Shown in pieces: positions 34,501 to 52,161 of a DNA stretch of 64,000 nt (within the stretch, counting starts at the first letter, position 1; each line of letters opens with the position of its first letter). This stretch comes from Metaphire vulgaris (lineage: Eukaryota > Annelida > Clitellata > Crassiclitellata > Megascolecidae), in NCBI GenBank assembly GCA_018105865.1, contig CM030834.1:8270668-8334667 (forward strand). Reading direction: 5' to 3'. The position numbers and the translations under genes are program-made. The notes below the pieces were generated by a model that saw only the letters and a program-made list of their open reading frames with translations, had not been told where the DNA came from and ran no database searches.

Positions 34501-37500
34501 CGATTCCTGTCTGGTTAGTTATTCATTTTGTTTATTGCTGCAGGGAAAGACCCTGACATTTTGAGCCAGAACTTGGAAGCTGCAGTGCGTAATGTATTTT
34601 ATTCCAAGGAACGCAACATACTACGACAAAGTACTCATTATACATATCGGTAAGTGTTTATTTATGTGTTTGGACCAAATCAATCAATATTTTGTAAGCC
34701 AGTTGACAAAATTTCTAAAAAAATAAAGTAATGGCTTTCTCTTTAGGGCGGGAAGTTAGCAGAGTGGTAACAATGTTGGATAATGGAGCAGGAGTTCAGG
34801 GGTTCGAATCCCACAGGAGCCCTAAAAGTTGACTCAGCCTTTTTCGCGGTGGTAAAATGAGGAGCAGTGGTAAAAAATCTCTGTGATAAGTCAAACAGGT
34901 ACGCTACGAGATACACTAGCCCCGTATCCGTGGCATTGCACGTGCACCTGGCTGAGGGCTATAGAAACGGAGATCAGCGCCACCCTATGAGCCCGTGAGG
35001 CTCGGAAAGGACTTTGACTTTGACTGACTTTGACTTTCTCTTTGGCTATTACACATCTATTATTCTAAAAATTCATCCATTTGAAAGCTTCATTGTTTGA
35101 GAATCTTGTTATGTGAGACTCTGCTAATTGACCTTTTGTTGTAGTTGAGTTATTGAATGGGGTAAGAGTGGATTTATGTTATGAATTGCCTGTTGGTTTT
35201 ATTTTGCAGTAACTTTTTCGAAATGGTTCGATTTGACTTTCTCATTGATCAAGACTTGAATGTCTTCCTAATGGAGGTCTGCGCTTTGTCTATGATTTCG
35301 ATAAAAAGAACAGATAGATGTAATATTGTTTGAATGTTAGATATTTGAATAAAATAAATTTTATGTGCTCTCTTCTGATCATTGAGTTACTTAACATATC
35401 ATCCCATGAATAATTTCTTACATTAACCCTAAAGCCGTCAGATACTTTGTAGCTACATGCAATGTAACCGAGTACACTTGGTTCTGGCGGTTTTAGGGTT
35501 AATAGTATTAATAGTCACAAGTTGATTTATATATCACCATACTCGGGTTAAATTGAGTTGTGCGTTATCAGTGGAGTTATTAAATTAGGTGAAAGTTGAT
35601 TTATGCAGTAGGCCAAATGTGATTGAAATCACAGAATTGGACACTGATCAAAATGGACAAATAAAGCTTAAAATGGGTGTGTTTTAAATGTTTTTAAAAG
35701 TGCCCAGTGTTGATGTTTCCTTTACTTTTTATTAGTTGATTCCATGCATTAGAACTCCTCTTTGGCAAGGACTGTCTTCATCCTATCGCATTTTCTAAGT
35801 TACTTAATTTTCTTCTAGCTGCAAAGATGACATTTGGAGACACACATTTTAAGAATCCATTATAGTGACTCTAATTGCCTGCTTTCAGTTTTAAACCTTT
35901 GGTTAATATCTGTCTGATTTCATTATGCTTTACTATGTCATGTCTTGCTGGACTTGTGTTTGTAAAAGAAATATTTGTTGAAGGCGTAACATTCTATAGC
36001 ATCAGAATATAGTCACTTATGCAAATTCCAACTCTGTTATACTGCAAATAATGAAATATTTTGGTGGTTACCCAAGACTGCTAATATAATGAACTAGGTG
36101 TTAGTAGATAAATAAGTGTTTCAAGTAAATAGTTAAATGCCAATTTGGAGAACTTGAGAAGAGAGATGATACATTGAGAATCTACTATTAAAAGATAGAG
36201 TACATTAGACAAGAAAACATACAGATGTAGTTATAAAGGGCAGTCAGTTTTAGATTATTAGGTTATTATTATTATTATTATTATTTGAGACCAAAGTTTC
36301 TGAAATTTTTTCAGATTTTTTATGTTTCTAGGTAAACATGTCTCCGAACCTGTCATCTGAACATTTTATTGGCAACAAACTTCTTTACGAGCAAGTCGTC
36401 TTTAGTCTTCTGAGATTAGTTGGGATTGCTTCACCTGTTGCAGCCAACAAAAAATTTACGCAGTTAGTAATGCTTTTGCAATTTATTAGCTGCTTGGTTG
36501 GGCTAAAGAGATAAGCAGATAGTCTTACCATGTGTGATGGTTTTGTTAAATGTAATTCATTTTATTGAAGTCTTATAAATGTAGAATGACTACTTTTTTA
36601 ACTTAAATTGTTCTACAGAACAATTTGAGGTGGAGGGAAATATTTTTTATTTAGCTTTTATTATTTTATATAAAAAAGTGAAAATTCTTATCAGTAGTGA
36701 ATGTTGCTTATTCTAGATCTTACAAAAGTTCTGCTAAGATGCGTAGTCCTTTTTGTTATATAATTTATTGTGTTTGACAAATTTTTTACTTTTGTAAAAA
36801 CTTTACTTGAAGGAATGTTTATTGTGACTGGTTTTTTGTTTTGTATTGGACAGAGACACTGATGATATGGAAATGCTAGTCTCGAACAGAGATTTGCATG
36901 TGCTCACAAACAACTGTACAAGTGACGGGTGCAACCAGTGTCAGCTTCCGGTCTGTTATCTTTTTACAGCTTTAAACTCCTTGTTAATTATTTAACTACT
37001 ATTTAGAATTAAATATTTTATTGTTTGCTTCTTTGCACTTCTATTATTGCTAAGGGATAAAAGCTTTATAAATTTGTTCGTCTGACTGCTTGATTTTATT
37101 TCTTTTAAGTTAAGCAAAGGAAGAATTTTTTGTCATAATGCCACACTGCATAACCCTGTTTGTTCTGTAGGAATCACCTATTTTAAAAAATTAATCTTAT
37201 TTTCTTGATCAAATACAAATCAGGATATATGAAATTTGGCATGAACAAAATATGGTTATCAGTTATGGGAAACTTGTTGCTGTTGGTTGTAATTTATTAT
37301 ATGAATTATTTAATTGCAATGTTTGATTTTCAAGATATTTAAAGCAATGAGGTAGTGTATTCCTATGTCTGTTCATTTTTAAGAGAATCTAAAGAAAATG
37401 TACTTCAAACATTCTGCATGATTTGGCTTGTCCAACTAGAAATTTGTGACAATAAAATGCCACTGAAGGCCAATCTGTGTTATAGAAGACTCTGCAATTT

Positions 37501-38940
37501 CTGGCTTCTGCTTGTTTTCCAGAAATTCCTGCTTGAAAAGCATTGATTTAAATGGAAATTATGTACAATCTCACAGGATGTTTTTATTTTGCATAACTAA
37601 ATAGTTGTTGCATGAAGGTTTGTTGCATTAGTAGTATGACCAAATTGTTTCAACATTTAGTGTATAGACACACTGCTGACCAGTGCATCTGTCTTTAAGA
37701 GTGGCATCTGTCTTTAAGAGTGTCTTTGCTTTAGGTTTGTCGACTCTGTACTAACTGTATGAACAAGGAACTGGAGTCTATATTAATGGCTGGATATCTG
37801 GAGCAGATGAATAGGCATACATGGAGGAGAGCTATTCCAAAGCCTTTTCAGGTATTACATTGGCATCCAATTGTCCATGTTCATAGATCATGTACCATTC
37901 TCACCCAGCATCAGTCATTCAGAGTAACTAGTCACTCTGTGGAATGGGGGTGACTGGAACATTCGGTACTTGAAAATTCAATACGGAACATTCGGGATAC
38001 GTAATGTGTAAGTTTAAAAGATCTAATGAAGGTTATGTTTAGGGTTAGGGTCATTTTGGTTAGGGTTATGGTCATTTTAGGGTCATTTTGGCATCAATTT
38101 CGTTGCTAGTGGGTCATAAACTCTGTACATGGGGCATGTACCGAGTTCTCCAGTACCGCATTTTCCGGTACTGAATGCTCCACAAACAAATTTTTGGTAC
38201 CGAATTCTTCAATACTGAATGTTCCAGAGACAGGAATGGGTTGTCTTCATGAACTTATGTCTCACTTCTCACCCCCACCCTCAGTTCATTGTGAAGACTG
38301 AAGCCTCTTTTTCTTATCAAGTTACTCTAAAGGCACGAGCTCTGAGTAGTAATATAAGAGGCAATATATAAAGTCCTTTATTACATTACATTGCATATTA
38401 TTTTATGAATAGTTGCATTATGACTAGTTTTCTCACAATGTAGCGTTGCCTGTCGAGGTTGTCGGTTGAACTGTGTGGCGTACTTGATGGTGATGAGGCA
38501 ATTGTTAGTTTTACAACTCTTACCATTATGGTTTCACACTGTCTTGAGTTTCATAGGGGCTTTGTTCTATTTTAGTACCAAATATGCGATTCTATTTTTA
38601 GTACAGTGGACCATACTTAATCGCATACCGCTTAATTGCATAACCCGCATAATCGCATAACAACATAAAAACCAGAACCAGTGTTTTGTGCCTACGATTA
38701 ATTATCAGATGTCCCGGCTATTCGCATAGCCCAGTTAATCGCATAAGCAAAGCTTGCACGGCACCTATGCAATTAAGCGGGTTTAACTGTACCAGTGTGT
38801 GATTTTTGCAGACACAAGACATTGCTAGAACCTGGTATTCAGACACAGATGAAGAATTTCAAAGGTTTTCGACATCCAATAAAGTTATGTCTCTCTGGTT
38901 TCATGGAAAATGTCTGGAAGATGCAGCCTGGTGTGTGTAA
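28512..38940 (+). CDS. ttll15: Tubulin-tyrosine-ligase-like protein, TTLL-15 type, membrane-anchored (14 coding exons)
   Basis: Coding exons: 28512-28748, 29957-30112, 30578-30697, 31017-31092, 32587-32656, 32941-33024, 33648-33732, 34338-34416, 34544-34649, 35210-35276, 36332-36466, 36854-36950, 37735-37851, 38812-38940; about 520 aa. TTLL enzymes ligate Tyr or Glu to tubulin or other proteins using ATP. Seen: a basic N-terminus (MHAVNRRWYWFARQF), one membrane helix (VYSVALLLMVLCMFLLVVNI), then TTL motifs: ASDWDVLWSHDYPF, WVQKNNNHRGIKIL, FLIDKRRFDIGLYVTLTS, FEMVRFDFLIDQDL and FLMEVNMSPNL with the Glu/Asn metal and ATP residues. The usual Asp-Leu-Arg of DLRxY is DIGLY here. A C-terminal cluster, CTSDGCNQCQLPVCRLCTNC, spans two exons. 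Phases agree at every junction except 36466/36854. Closest family known to me is C. elegans ttll-15, which is also anchored. Confidence 0.9.
29005..29873 (+). mobile_element. hAT element remnant with GTF2I-repeat/ZBED-type transposase fragment, in TTLL intron 1
   Basis: The ends are CAGGGTGGGCAACCTGTGGC and, inverted, CAGGGATAGGCAACCTTTTA; the flanking duplication is poor. The interior translates in pieces to DTASTDLQLELIDLQKDKIL and ENYKFPNVKPF, the domestication-prone hAT family with the LQxELIDLQ motif. Stops and shifts break it. Confidence 0.78.
31915..32075. repeat. Diverged interspersed repeat, copy A (TTLL intron 4)
   Basis: It aligns by eye with 37195-37350 in intron 12 (shared words GTTATGGGAAA, GTTGCT, GGTCA/GTAATTT, AATATTTA). 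It ends at a GCGCTATATAAACAG-like terminus near 32116-32130. The family is not recognised. Confidence 0.55.
34745..35033 (+). mobile_element. tRNA-derived SINE, full-length, in TTLL intron 9
   Basis: Box A is TTAGCAGAGTGGTAACA and box B is GGGGTTCGAATCCC. The body has CCCCGTATCCGTGG and GGAGATCAGCGCCACC, with a GACTTT-repeat tail. It is flanked by a 10-bp duplication CTTTCTCTTT (34735-34744 and 35034-35043). It is the best-preserved copy of the family in the window. Confidence 0.92.
35423..35502. mobile_element. piggyBac-like MITE, 80 bp, in TTLL intron 10
   Basis: TTAA at both ends, with inverted termini CCCTAAAGCCGTCAG and CCCTAAAACCGCCAG. An 80-bp sister copy lies at 44561-44640. TTAA targets are the signature of piggyBac. 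Confidence 0.75.
37195..37350. repeat. Diverged interspersed repeat, copy B (TTLL intron 12)
   Basis: Homologous by eye to 31915-32075 and in the same orientation. It is too diverged for the family to be recognised. Confidence 0.55.
37949..38232. mobile_element. MITE with GGAACATTCGGTA repeats, in TTLL intron 13
   Basis: CTGGAACATTC at the left and GAATGTTCCAG at the right form inverted ends. Several GGTACTGAATGYTCC-like words lie inside. GGAATGGG on both sides (37941-37948, 38233-38240) may be the 8-bp duplication. The middle contains TTAGGGTTAGGG-like words. Confidence 0.6.
38602..38791. mobile_element. Tigger/pogo-like MITE, in TTLL intron 13
   Basis: The ends are TACAGTGGACCATACTTAAT and, inverted, TACAGTTAAACCCGCTTAAT, with TA at both borders. 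CGCATA-type words recur inside. It ends about 20 bp before the last acceptor. Confidence 0.82.
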
Positions 38941-39037
38941 TAATTCAGCAGCACATCCTGATTATGCAGAAAGTTTAATGCAGTGTTTCTGAAGTCAGAA
39001 CTGTGATAGATTGCCTGAGTGTTCAAATCATATATGA

Positions 39038-39043
39038 AATAAA
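39038..39043 (+). terminator. Polyadenylation signal of the TTLL gene
   Basis: AATAAA about 100 bp after the stop codon at 38938-38940. 39044-39970 shows no further gene. Confidence 0.6.
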
Positions 39044-39982
39044 TTTTAAGAAGGGACTGTTTGAAGTGTGATCTGAGAGTATAAGTTAAATATTTTGCTT
39101 GCGTGTGGTTATTGGAGCTAAGTGATGAAGATTCTTATGACTTGTTGTATGCATTCCAGTGGATTGTGTTTCTAATATTGAATTCTTTGAGCTGTTATCA
39201 GATTATCTGAGATTCCTATTGTGTACATGAATATTTTTTAATAATTTAAATGGCATATACTTGTTTTATTTTTGATTTCATTAAAATTTCATTTCATTAA
39301 AATATATTTCATTATTTTATTTTATTTTTTTATTTCAATGGCTTTTTATTTCCATGGCCAATTGTTGTTTATTTCCATGGATTTTGCGGGTCTAAATGTC
39401 TAACTTTATGTGAATGCTTTGTGATTTGTTTTATTTTCAAAGACGTTTTTGAAGTTATATTCCGTAGAAATTTACAAGTGTATTTTCACTATTTTGTATT
39501 GCCTATCTATCAGTTTGTTTTTTAAATCTTAATCTTGATATTTTCTAATGTTGGTTTATAAAGGCTGTTAGTGTTGGTGTAAGAGTTTGCATTCACTATA
39601 AAGTTAAAAGATCTCGTGCTGTGTTGCTGGTTATTCGTAACTCTATTTTGTCAAGTGTTTTGTTTTATGCACTGGATATTTGAAGTGATGATAAGAATTT
39701 TATTGCAAGTTAATTAAATGAAGCTTTGAATTTATTTTTATGGTTGTTGTCTTTGGTTGTTTTTTGAAATCATCAATATCATTATTTTGGTATTACATCA
39801 CGTTCAGACAGTAGTTGCTTACGTGATAGGTAAAGTCTGTCAGTCATAGTAATAATACATGCGTCTCTAGTTTATATCATTTTGGAGTATAGCAGACAAC
39901 TCGACTTCATTGGGTTTTATAGTTCACATTAATGTTGTGCACCTACCATTGGAATAACCATGGGGCTGCTCCCTATTCTGAC

Positions 39983-40153
39983 CAGGGGCGTCATTTGGGG
40001 AGGGCATGCCCCCCAAGGAAATGAAAAAAATAATTTATAATGTATTAATGTGCAAAATTTGCCAAAAAATATATCAAAAATTGGCAAAAAGTGCCTAAAA
40101 TTGCAAAAAAATTATCTCGCCTCCCCCCAAGAAAGTGTGAAATGACGCTGCTG
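39983..40153. mobile_element. hAT-type MITE (GGCGTCATTTGGGG family)
   Basis: The ends are CAGGGGCGTCATTTGGGG and, inverted, CAGCAGCGTCATTTCACAC. They are flanked by a perfect duplication ATTCTGAC (39975-39982 and 40154-40161). 40162-40720 contains further decayed pieces with CTGACAAG and CATCAAC words of the same family, but no gene. Confidence 0.92.
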
Positions 40154-40724
40154 ATTCTGACTGAAAAACGTCATGGGGATTTGCACAGAACTAATGAGAA
40201 ATTGGCAGGCCTGAGGAGAGGGGTGCAGGCGGAACATTGTTCCGGGGCCCATATGGAGCTCACAGGGGCCTGGGTCCGGTGATTAATACCATAAAAAGAC
40301 TGACAAGGAAAAAAAGCTCATCAACACTTTTTCACACTTGTACTTGTATGTACCTGTAACGAGGTCCCTGAAATTCTGCTTTGAAAAAGACAAAAAAGCT
40401 CATCAACACTTTTTCACACTTGCAAGTACTGTATCCGACAAGAAAAAAAGTTATCAACTTTTTCACATAGGCCTACTTGTCAGGTTAGGGACCCATGACT
40501 ATTTTCTGCACCGGAGCCCGGGATTCTATATTGTCCGGAATTCTCTCGGCGGTCCTGAAAATTGGGCGTGGGGTGATTGTTGACCTAATTGATATAGGTA
40601 ATAGGTCTACTTGGTTGTAGGTCCTATTACGGCTTTGGTCACTCAGTAATAAATCGCAACTAAAAATCTTTGTAAAGTACGCACTAGAGCTCACAATATG
40701 GGTGAAATACAATCAGAGGATAGA

Positions 40725-42020
40725 ATCCATGGAGTTATTATTAGAGGAGACGGCATTACGTCATTTGGCTGAAGCCAACTTTTTGGGAAATTCCCAAACG
40801 GCAGCCACATTGGTAGACCCAGAAAATCATCAGCTGAACCATGGGGAATAGCTGCGGATATGTTTTATCAATGATCTAAGAACTTTTTATTAGTATGTAT
40901 TGAAAATGGAGATTCAGATCAGTGGAGGTTCCAGGATTTGGCAAGTGGGGGCGTTGGGGTGGCAACTTCTAATCATAGGGGCCTACCGCTTGTTGTTAGG
41001 TATGTAGTATTAAGTATAGGGTCCCAACAGGAGGCCACTGGGGCCAGACACCCAATAGGGGCACTGACCCACCCTGGGCCCAGTGGCGGCTCCAGGATTT
41101 GGCAAGTGGTGGGGGTGTTGGGGTGGCAACTTCTAATCAGGGGTCCTACCGCTTGTTGTTAGGTATGTAGTATTAAGTATAGGGTTCCAACCGGGTGGCC
41201 AATGGGGCCAGGCACTCAATAGGGGCACGGACCCACCCTGGGCCCAGTGGCGGCTCCAGGATTTGGCAAGTGGGGGCAGTTGGGGTGGCAACTTCTAACC
41301 ATGGGGGCCTACCGTTTGGTGTCAGGTATGTAGTATTAGGTATAGGGTCCCAACAGGGGGCCACTGGGAGGCCAGGCACTCAATAGGGGCACGCCCCCCG
41401 GGGGCCCCCTGTGGAGCCGCCACTGAGCCGCCACTGATTAAGATGCTATTGTTCGAAATTTGTGTTTGAAAAATAGCAAGTGGACAGCCTATTGGATGAC
41501 ATTAATCGTGTTTTCAATAAGGCATGGGGGCTGTCCATTAATTATGTCAACAATTTTTGGGCAATTTTCGACCCCCTCCCAGGGATATTTTTACACCCTC
41601 CTAACACCCCTCAACACCACCACCCCCATTTGAGGTCGACACCCCCCAAAATTTGGTAATGTGATAATGCAAAATGGATACCAATTAGCTCTGAACACCC
41701 TCCCCAATGAAGGACACCTTCCCCAAACTTTTATTGTCGGATGACCTTTTTGTCAGCCTTTTCCGGGAAGAGACTTAAAAATTCCGACACTTCCCTCCCC
41801 CATTTTTCCGACACCCCCCACCAAATTCAAAATCCTAGAAATAACACTGCCCCTCCCCTCCTTGTCATCAACTGTCAACTTTCAGTTACCCTCCACGTCC
41901 GATTCAACCACAATGGCCGCTAACAATGGAGGTGCTATTTTAGCCTACGCGCTACTGGCTTCACGCAGCCTGGTTAGAAATGACGTAATGCCGTATCCTC
42001 TAATAATAAATCCATGGAAT
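40725..42020. mobile_element. Composite transposon with GGCATTACGTCATT inverted ends
   Basis: The left border reads ATTATTAGAGGAGACGGCATTACGTCATTT across 40736-40764; the right border is its inverted counterpart at about 41970-42015. Further copies of the end lie at 42289-42325 and 42605-42635. Inside sit a hAT MITE (40920-41436) and one end of a GGGGGCTGTCCATTAATTA element (41487 onward). The family is not recognised. Confidence 0.5.
40920..41436. mobile_element. hAT-type MITE (CAGTGGCGG family) with three tandem internal copies
   Basis: It starts CAGTGGAGGTTCCAGGATTT and ends, inverted, CAGTGGCGGCTCAGTGGCGG. The flanks ATTCAGAT and ATTAAGAT form a 7/8 duplication. The left-end unit of about 163 bp is present three times in tandem (starting near 40920, 41082 and 41247). 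Confidence 0.8.
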
Positions 42021-42655
42021 TAGACTTAAACGTTATTATCATTAAGGCAAAATGGAGGCATTGGGCATACTTTTACGTATTAGAATTGAGCGTACTGTGT
42101 TAGATTTATAGATGCGGACGTAGAAACAAATGTATGAAGACAATTAAAAACTTCAAGAAGTTTATAGGCAGCTATAGCAATTGATTAAAAATCGAAATGT
42201 CAGCACACTACTGGTAATAAGGTCCAAAAAATTGAGAAAGATAGAACTATTTCTTCTATTTCTGCCCAAGGAGCTCCATCCGCTTCAGCCAAATGACGTA
42301 ATGCCGTATCCTCCATGCGTCCAGCATAAGTCTTTATGTTGAAGCCAGCTGTGGACGCCATATTTGTAAACGCACATGAATATTCATGAGACTTTTTTCA
42401 TTGGTCGTCGCTATTTTTGGAATATGAAATTCGACCGTTTTCAAATCCGGGCTTTTCTGCGCTTTTTTAAAAACGCAATCTCGGCTTTTTCCTATGTTTT
42501 GCGTAAAAACATATGGCGGATAGGCTCCGCCCACATGCCCATAGTTGGCTTCAGCCGTTAAGCAGGCCTGTATAGGCTTATATTCTCTCCTGTGTATTAT
42601 TGCTCCAAGGTATCCTCTAATAATAAATCCATGATAGAATCTGATGCAAATTAAG

Positions 42656-42780
42656 TAAGTAAGTAAAATCTCGTAAACTTCTACAGCGCCCCGGAAAGCA
42701 GCACAGCAGTAGCTGCTTATTCTTATGCGCTTAGTCTTTCTTGAAATAGCTATAGCCAGGGTGGTTTGTCGGCCGGGCAA
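42656..42780 (-). mobile_element. Retroposon 3' end with (TTAC)n tail
   Basis: On the minus strand GGGGCGCTGTAGAAGTTTAC is followed by a TTAC-repeat tail. It is one of the shared GCGCTATAGAAGT-type termini. Confidence 0.6.
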
Positions 42781-42782
42781 AT

Positions 42783-42900
42783 GTCAGTGTATCTATTAGA
42801 GGATGAGTTATGGGAAGATGACGATATCACAATGGAAGAGATAGAAATGGCAGTGAAGCATATGAGAAAAAAGTCCCGTGCGCAGGATCATCGGTGAACG
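42783..42900 (+). pseudogene. Possible LINE reverse transcriptase fragment
   Basis: A short frame reads LEDELWEDDDITMEEIEMAV, then KHMRKKSRAQDH, resembling the linker before the RT domain of RTE-type elements. It ends at a stop just before the hAT MITE at 42922. Short and uncertain. Confidence 0.4.
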
Positions 42901-42921
42901 TTCTTTCTGCTCTACTGCTTC

Positions 42922-43125
42922 CAGTGGCGGCTCTAGGATTTGGCAAGTGGGAGGCCGTTGGGGGGGGGCAACTTCTAATCATGGGGGGCCAACCATTTGT
43001 TGTTTAATGTATGTAGCATTAAGTATAGGGTCCCAACTGGGGGGCCACTGGGGGGGCCAGGATCTCAATAAGGGGGGCACGGGCCCCCCTGGCCCCCCTG
43101 GCCCCCCCCGGTGGAGCCGCCACTG
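42922..43125. mobile_element. hAT-type MITE (CAGTGGCGG family)
   Basis: The ends are CAGTGGCGGCTCTAGGATTT and, inverted, CAGTGGCGGCTCCACC. They are flanked by a perfect duplication ACTGCTTC (42914-42921 and 43126-43133). G-rich left half, C-rich right half. 43134-43600 is the upstream region of GFM2, with no other gene. Confidence 0.92.
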
Positions 43126-43611
43126 ACTGCTTCTGCGCAGAAAGCGTATTTCGGTTATTTTCCAGTCTCCATGCTTGTCTCATTCTAATTTTTTTTTAAC
43201 ATGCCAAACATAAAATTTATTTTTCATCCATGTTAAAGAGTCTATAGCTGTCATGTATCGGTTTCTCTTCATCATACACGTTGGAAAGTAAGTTAAGTAA
43301 CTCAAAAAGGCTTTAACTCTTTCTCTGTTAAATCCCTGAGCCTAGCCAGTGATGTCGACTCTGGCTACCGCCCATAGGGCGTGCATTGGTTAATAGTCGG
43401 TAATTTGCACCTCGCCTCTGCATATCTACGCACAACTTGCGGCACAAGTCACAAATTCACAATCATGCACACCAAAATTTAATAGGCCTATACCATAGAA
43501 TTTAATTTGAGACATGCTCTGGTGTTTATGTGACTAATAAGCATGCCTTCTGGATTTGATCCAGTATACTAAATATAACTGATTTAATCGTAAAATGAAT
43601 TGTAGAAGAAG

Positions 43612-50131
<6,520 letters not shown>

Positions 50132-50252
50132 ATTGTATGCCGGATCTGTAGTGACTCGGTGTGTCAGCTATGTATATTTTTGTGTAGACAATGAACATAC
50201 AGTAGCAAGTTTAGTAGTTTTTGTAAATATTTTCTAGTAGGTAATTTTTGCA

Positions 50253-50258
50253 ATTAAA
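50253..50258 (+). terminator. Probable polyadenylation signal of GFM2
   Basis: ATTAAA about 120 bp after the stop codon, the common variant signal. Confidence 0.5.
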
Positions 50259-50339
50259 GTTCATGCTTATTATATTCAAGTCATATATTGTGTTGTGAGA
50301 ATATATGAAACTTAGTCTGTTATTTGGTATTTTTCTGTA

Positions 50340-50452
50340 GGGAGCCGTCCATATGGTACGTACGCATAGAGGGGGAGGGGGTTTGAGATTTGGGCGATTT
50401 TGATTACGGAAGTGTACGGAGGGGAGAGGTCACGACTGAATTTGTACGTACA
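50340..50452. mobile_element. One end of the GGGRCCATCC MITE family
   Basis: GGGAGCCGTCCATATGGTAC, then GGGGGTTTGAGATTTGGGCG and CACGACTGAATTTGTACGTA, matching the left part of 27741-28164. The other half is missing. Confidence 0.65.
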
Positions 50453-50556
50453 TTGTATTCAAGATTTTCAACCAATTTCCTCAACTGTCTGCCGTTTGTT
50501 CAAAGAAATAGCCACAAATGCACTGGTCTTTCCAATCATAAGTTACAGCATTGAAT
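50453..50556. repeat. Paralogous empty site for the MITE at 48284
   Basis: The sequence from ATTCAAGATTTTCAACCAAT to AAGTTACAGCATTGAA matches both flanks of the 48284-48461 MITE, joined at a single TA (CAAAGAAA-TA-GCCACAAATG). A few substitutions show that the duplication is old. Confidence 0.93.
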
Positions 50557-50758
50557 AGTCCTAGATTTTCAAAAACAAAATTTATGGATTTGGGCTTTTT
50601 AAAAGTCTTAAATGTTTGGCACGTAAGCACCCATGAACCATCAGCAACGTCTTTCTAGAGAGTCTGGCAAACTCCTTGTAAAAGACTAAAATTTTACTTA
50701 AATTTTTTTAAAGCCTAGATTTGTGAAAACAATTTAATTTTGAGCCCTGGACCGTTAT

Positions 50759-51647
50759 CAGTGATGGGCACTAGTTGGGAAAAAAGTAGTTAAACTAAAC
50801 TTTATTTTTAACTAAATATTTGTAGTTAAACTATTATTTTAACTATTAAAATTTTCCCAAAAAAGTTTAACTAAACTTTTTAAGGTAGTTAAACTATTTC
50901 CAACTATTTTGCAACTTTTTTGTAATTTTTTTATTCGACTCCTTTCAATGTAACAAAAAGAACTTGCCATAATTTATGAAGGCTCACAGTGGCAGTTGCA
51001 AGAACTCTCGGTGGGGGATGCAATGAATTTCTAGGAAAGATCTCGCCAATTGTCAAAGGAATTATATGAAAACGGTTTAAAAGAAATCTGTAGATTTGAT
51101 TTAAAAAATATAATGTTCAGAATTGACAATGTATAAAAGCCATTTTTGTCTGGTTGTACAAATTCATAGTGCAAAATGACCTGTAGTTAGTCATTAAGTA
51201 TACTGTTAGACCAAAGTACTACCAAGAAATAAATACCCAACATTTTTTTCAGAAATTCATCAATGCCACAAATGCATTTATGGAGGGCTGGTGGAGGGAT
51301 GCATCCCCAGCCATCCACAACGTAGAACCGCCCCTGAAGGCTTATGCAGGAGGTATATACTTGCATCGAACAATGTGATAAACTATCAGAAGGTTTGACA
51401 AAAATGTCAGCAACACTAGTGTAATTCATTGTCATGTTTCAGTACAAAGCGCAATAAGAAATAAGCAGCAGAACAAAAAAGTTGGCAAAAAAGTAGTTAA
51501 ACTTTTAGTTGTAACTATTTTAAAAAGTAGTTAAACTATTGCTGTAACTAGTTAAGAAAAAAGTAGTTAAACTATTGCCTCAACTAAATTTTTTCCAGTT
51601 AAACTAATAATTATAACTATTTTAGTTAACTAATGCCATGATCACTG
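50759..51647. mobile_element. hAT-type element with GTAGTTAAACTA subterminal repeats
   Basis: The ends are CAGTGATGGGCACTAGTT and, inverted, CAGTGATCATGGCATTAGTT. They are flanked by a perfect duplication ACCGTTAT (50751-50758 and 51648-51655). AGTTAAACTA-type words crowd both ends. The middle encodes no recognisable transposase. Confidence 0.92.
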
Positions 51648-51656
51648 ACCGTTATC

Positions 51657-52024
51657 GGAAGTTATCGCTTTGTGGGTGTTATGTCAACAATTTTTGACCC
51701 CCTCCCTTCTTGTCAACAACTCGACTTTCACTTACCCCCTATTATAATTACGTCAACAACTCTTGAGCCCCCCCCCCAAGATCAACGACAGGTCCCAATA
51801 ACAAGGTTATTATTTTTTGTGGTGATGACCATTTTTTTCCTCATCGAGTGTCAAAATGTGATGGTGATGACTTTTTTCCATGCTTTTTTCCATTTTTTGA
51901 TTATTTGTAAAAAGTGAAATTGTTGACGTCAACTTCTCTTTGACCCCCGTCTCCCTGTCAACAACTGTCAAACTTTTTCAAACCCCCTCCCCCTAAATTG
52001 TTGACGTAATTAATGGACAGCCCC
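51657..52024. mobile_element. MITE of the GGGGCTGTCCATTAATTACG family
   Basis: The right end, inverted, reads GGGGCTGTCCATTAATTACG, then TCAACAATTT. The left end keeps only ATGTCAACAATTTTTGACCC. A left-end relative starts at 41487. The superfamily is not assigned. Confidence 0.6.
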
Positions 52025-52133
52025 GTTCCTGAAATTTGATTCGGGAAATCTTCAAATGAAGAGGGCATCGTCTAGACTCTAGATGTCATTTCTAGTCTAT
52101 GGTTGTCGGAAGAAGAGTGTAATTGGTGTAAAA

Positions 52134-52139
52134 CACGTG
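52134..52139. promoter_or_regulatory. CACGTG E-box upstream of DDX18
   Basis: A palindromic CACGTG sits 22 bp before the proposed DDX18 start. E-boxes of this type bind Myc/Max in ribosome-biogenesis genes of animals. Its closeness to the ATG means it could lie in the leader instead. The role is inferred. Confidence 0.35.
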
Positions 52140-52161
52140 TTAAATTTTTTCCTAATAAAAG

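Noticed and set aside
51672..51917. 81-codon ORF
   Set aside because: Lies within a MITE; C/T-rich composition, no domain.
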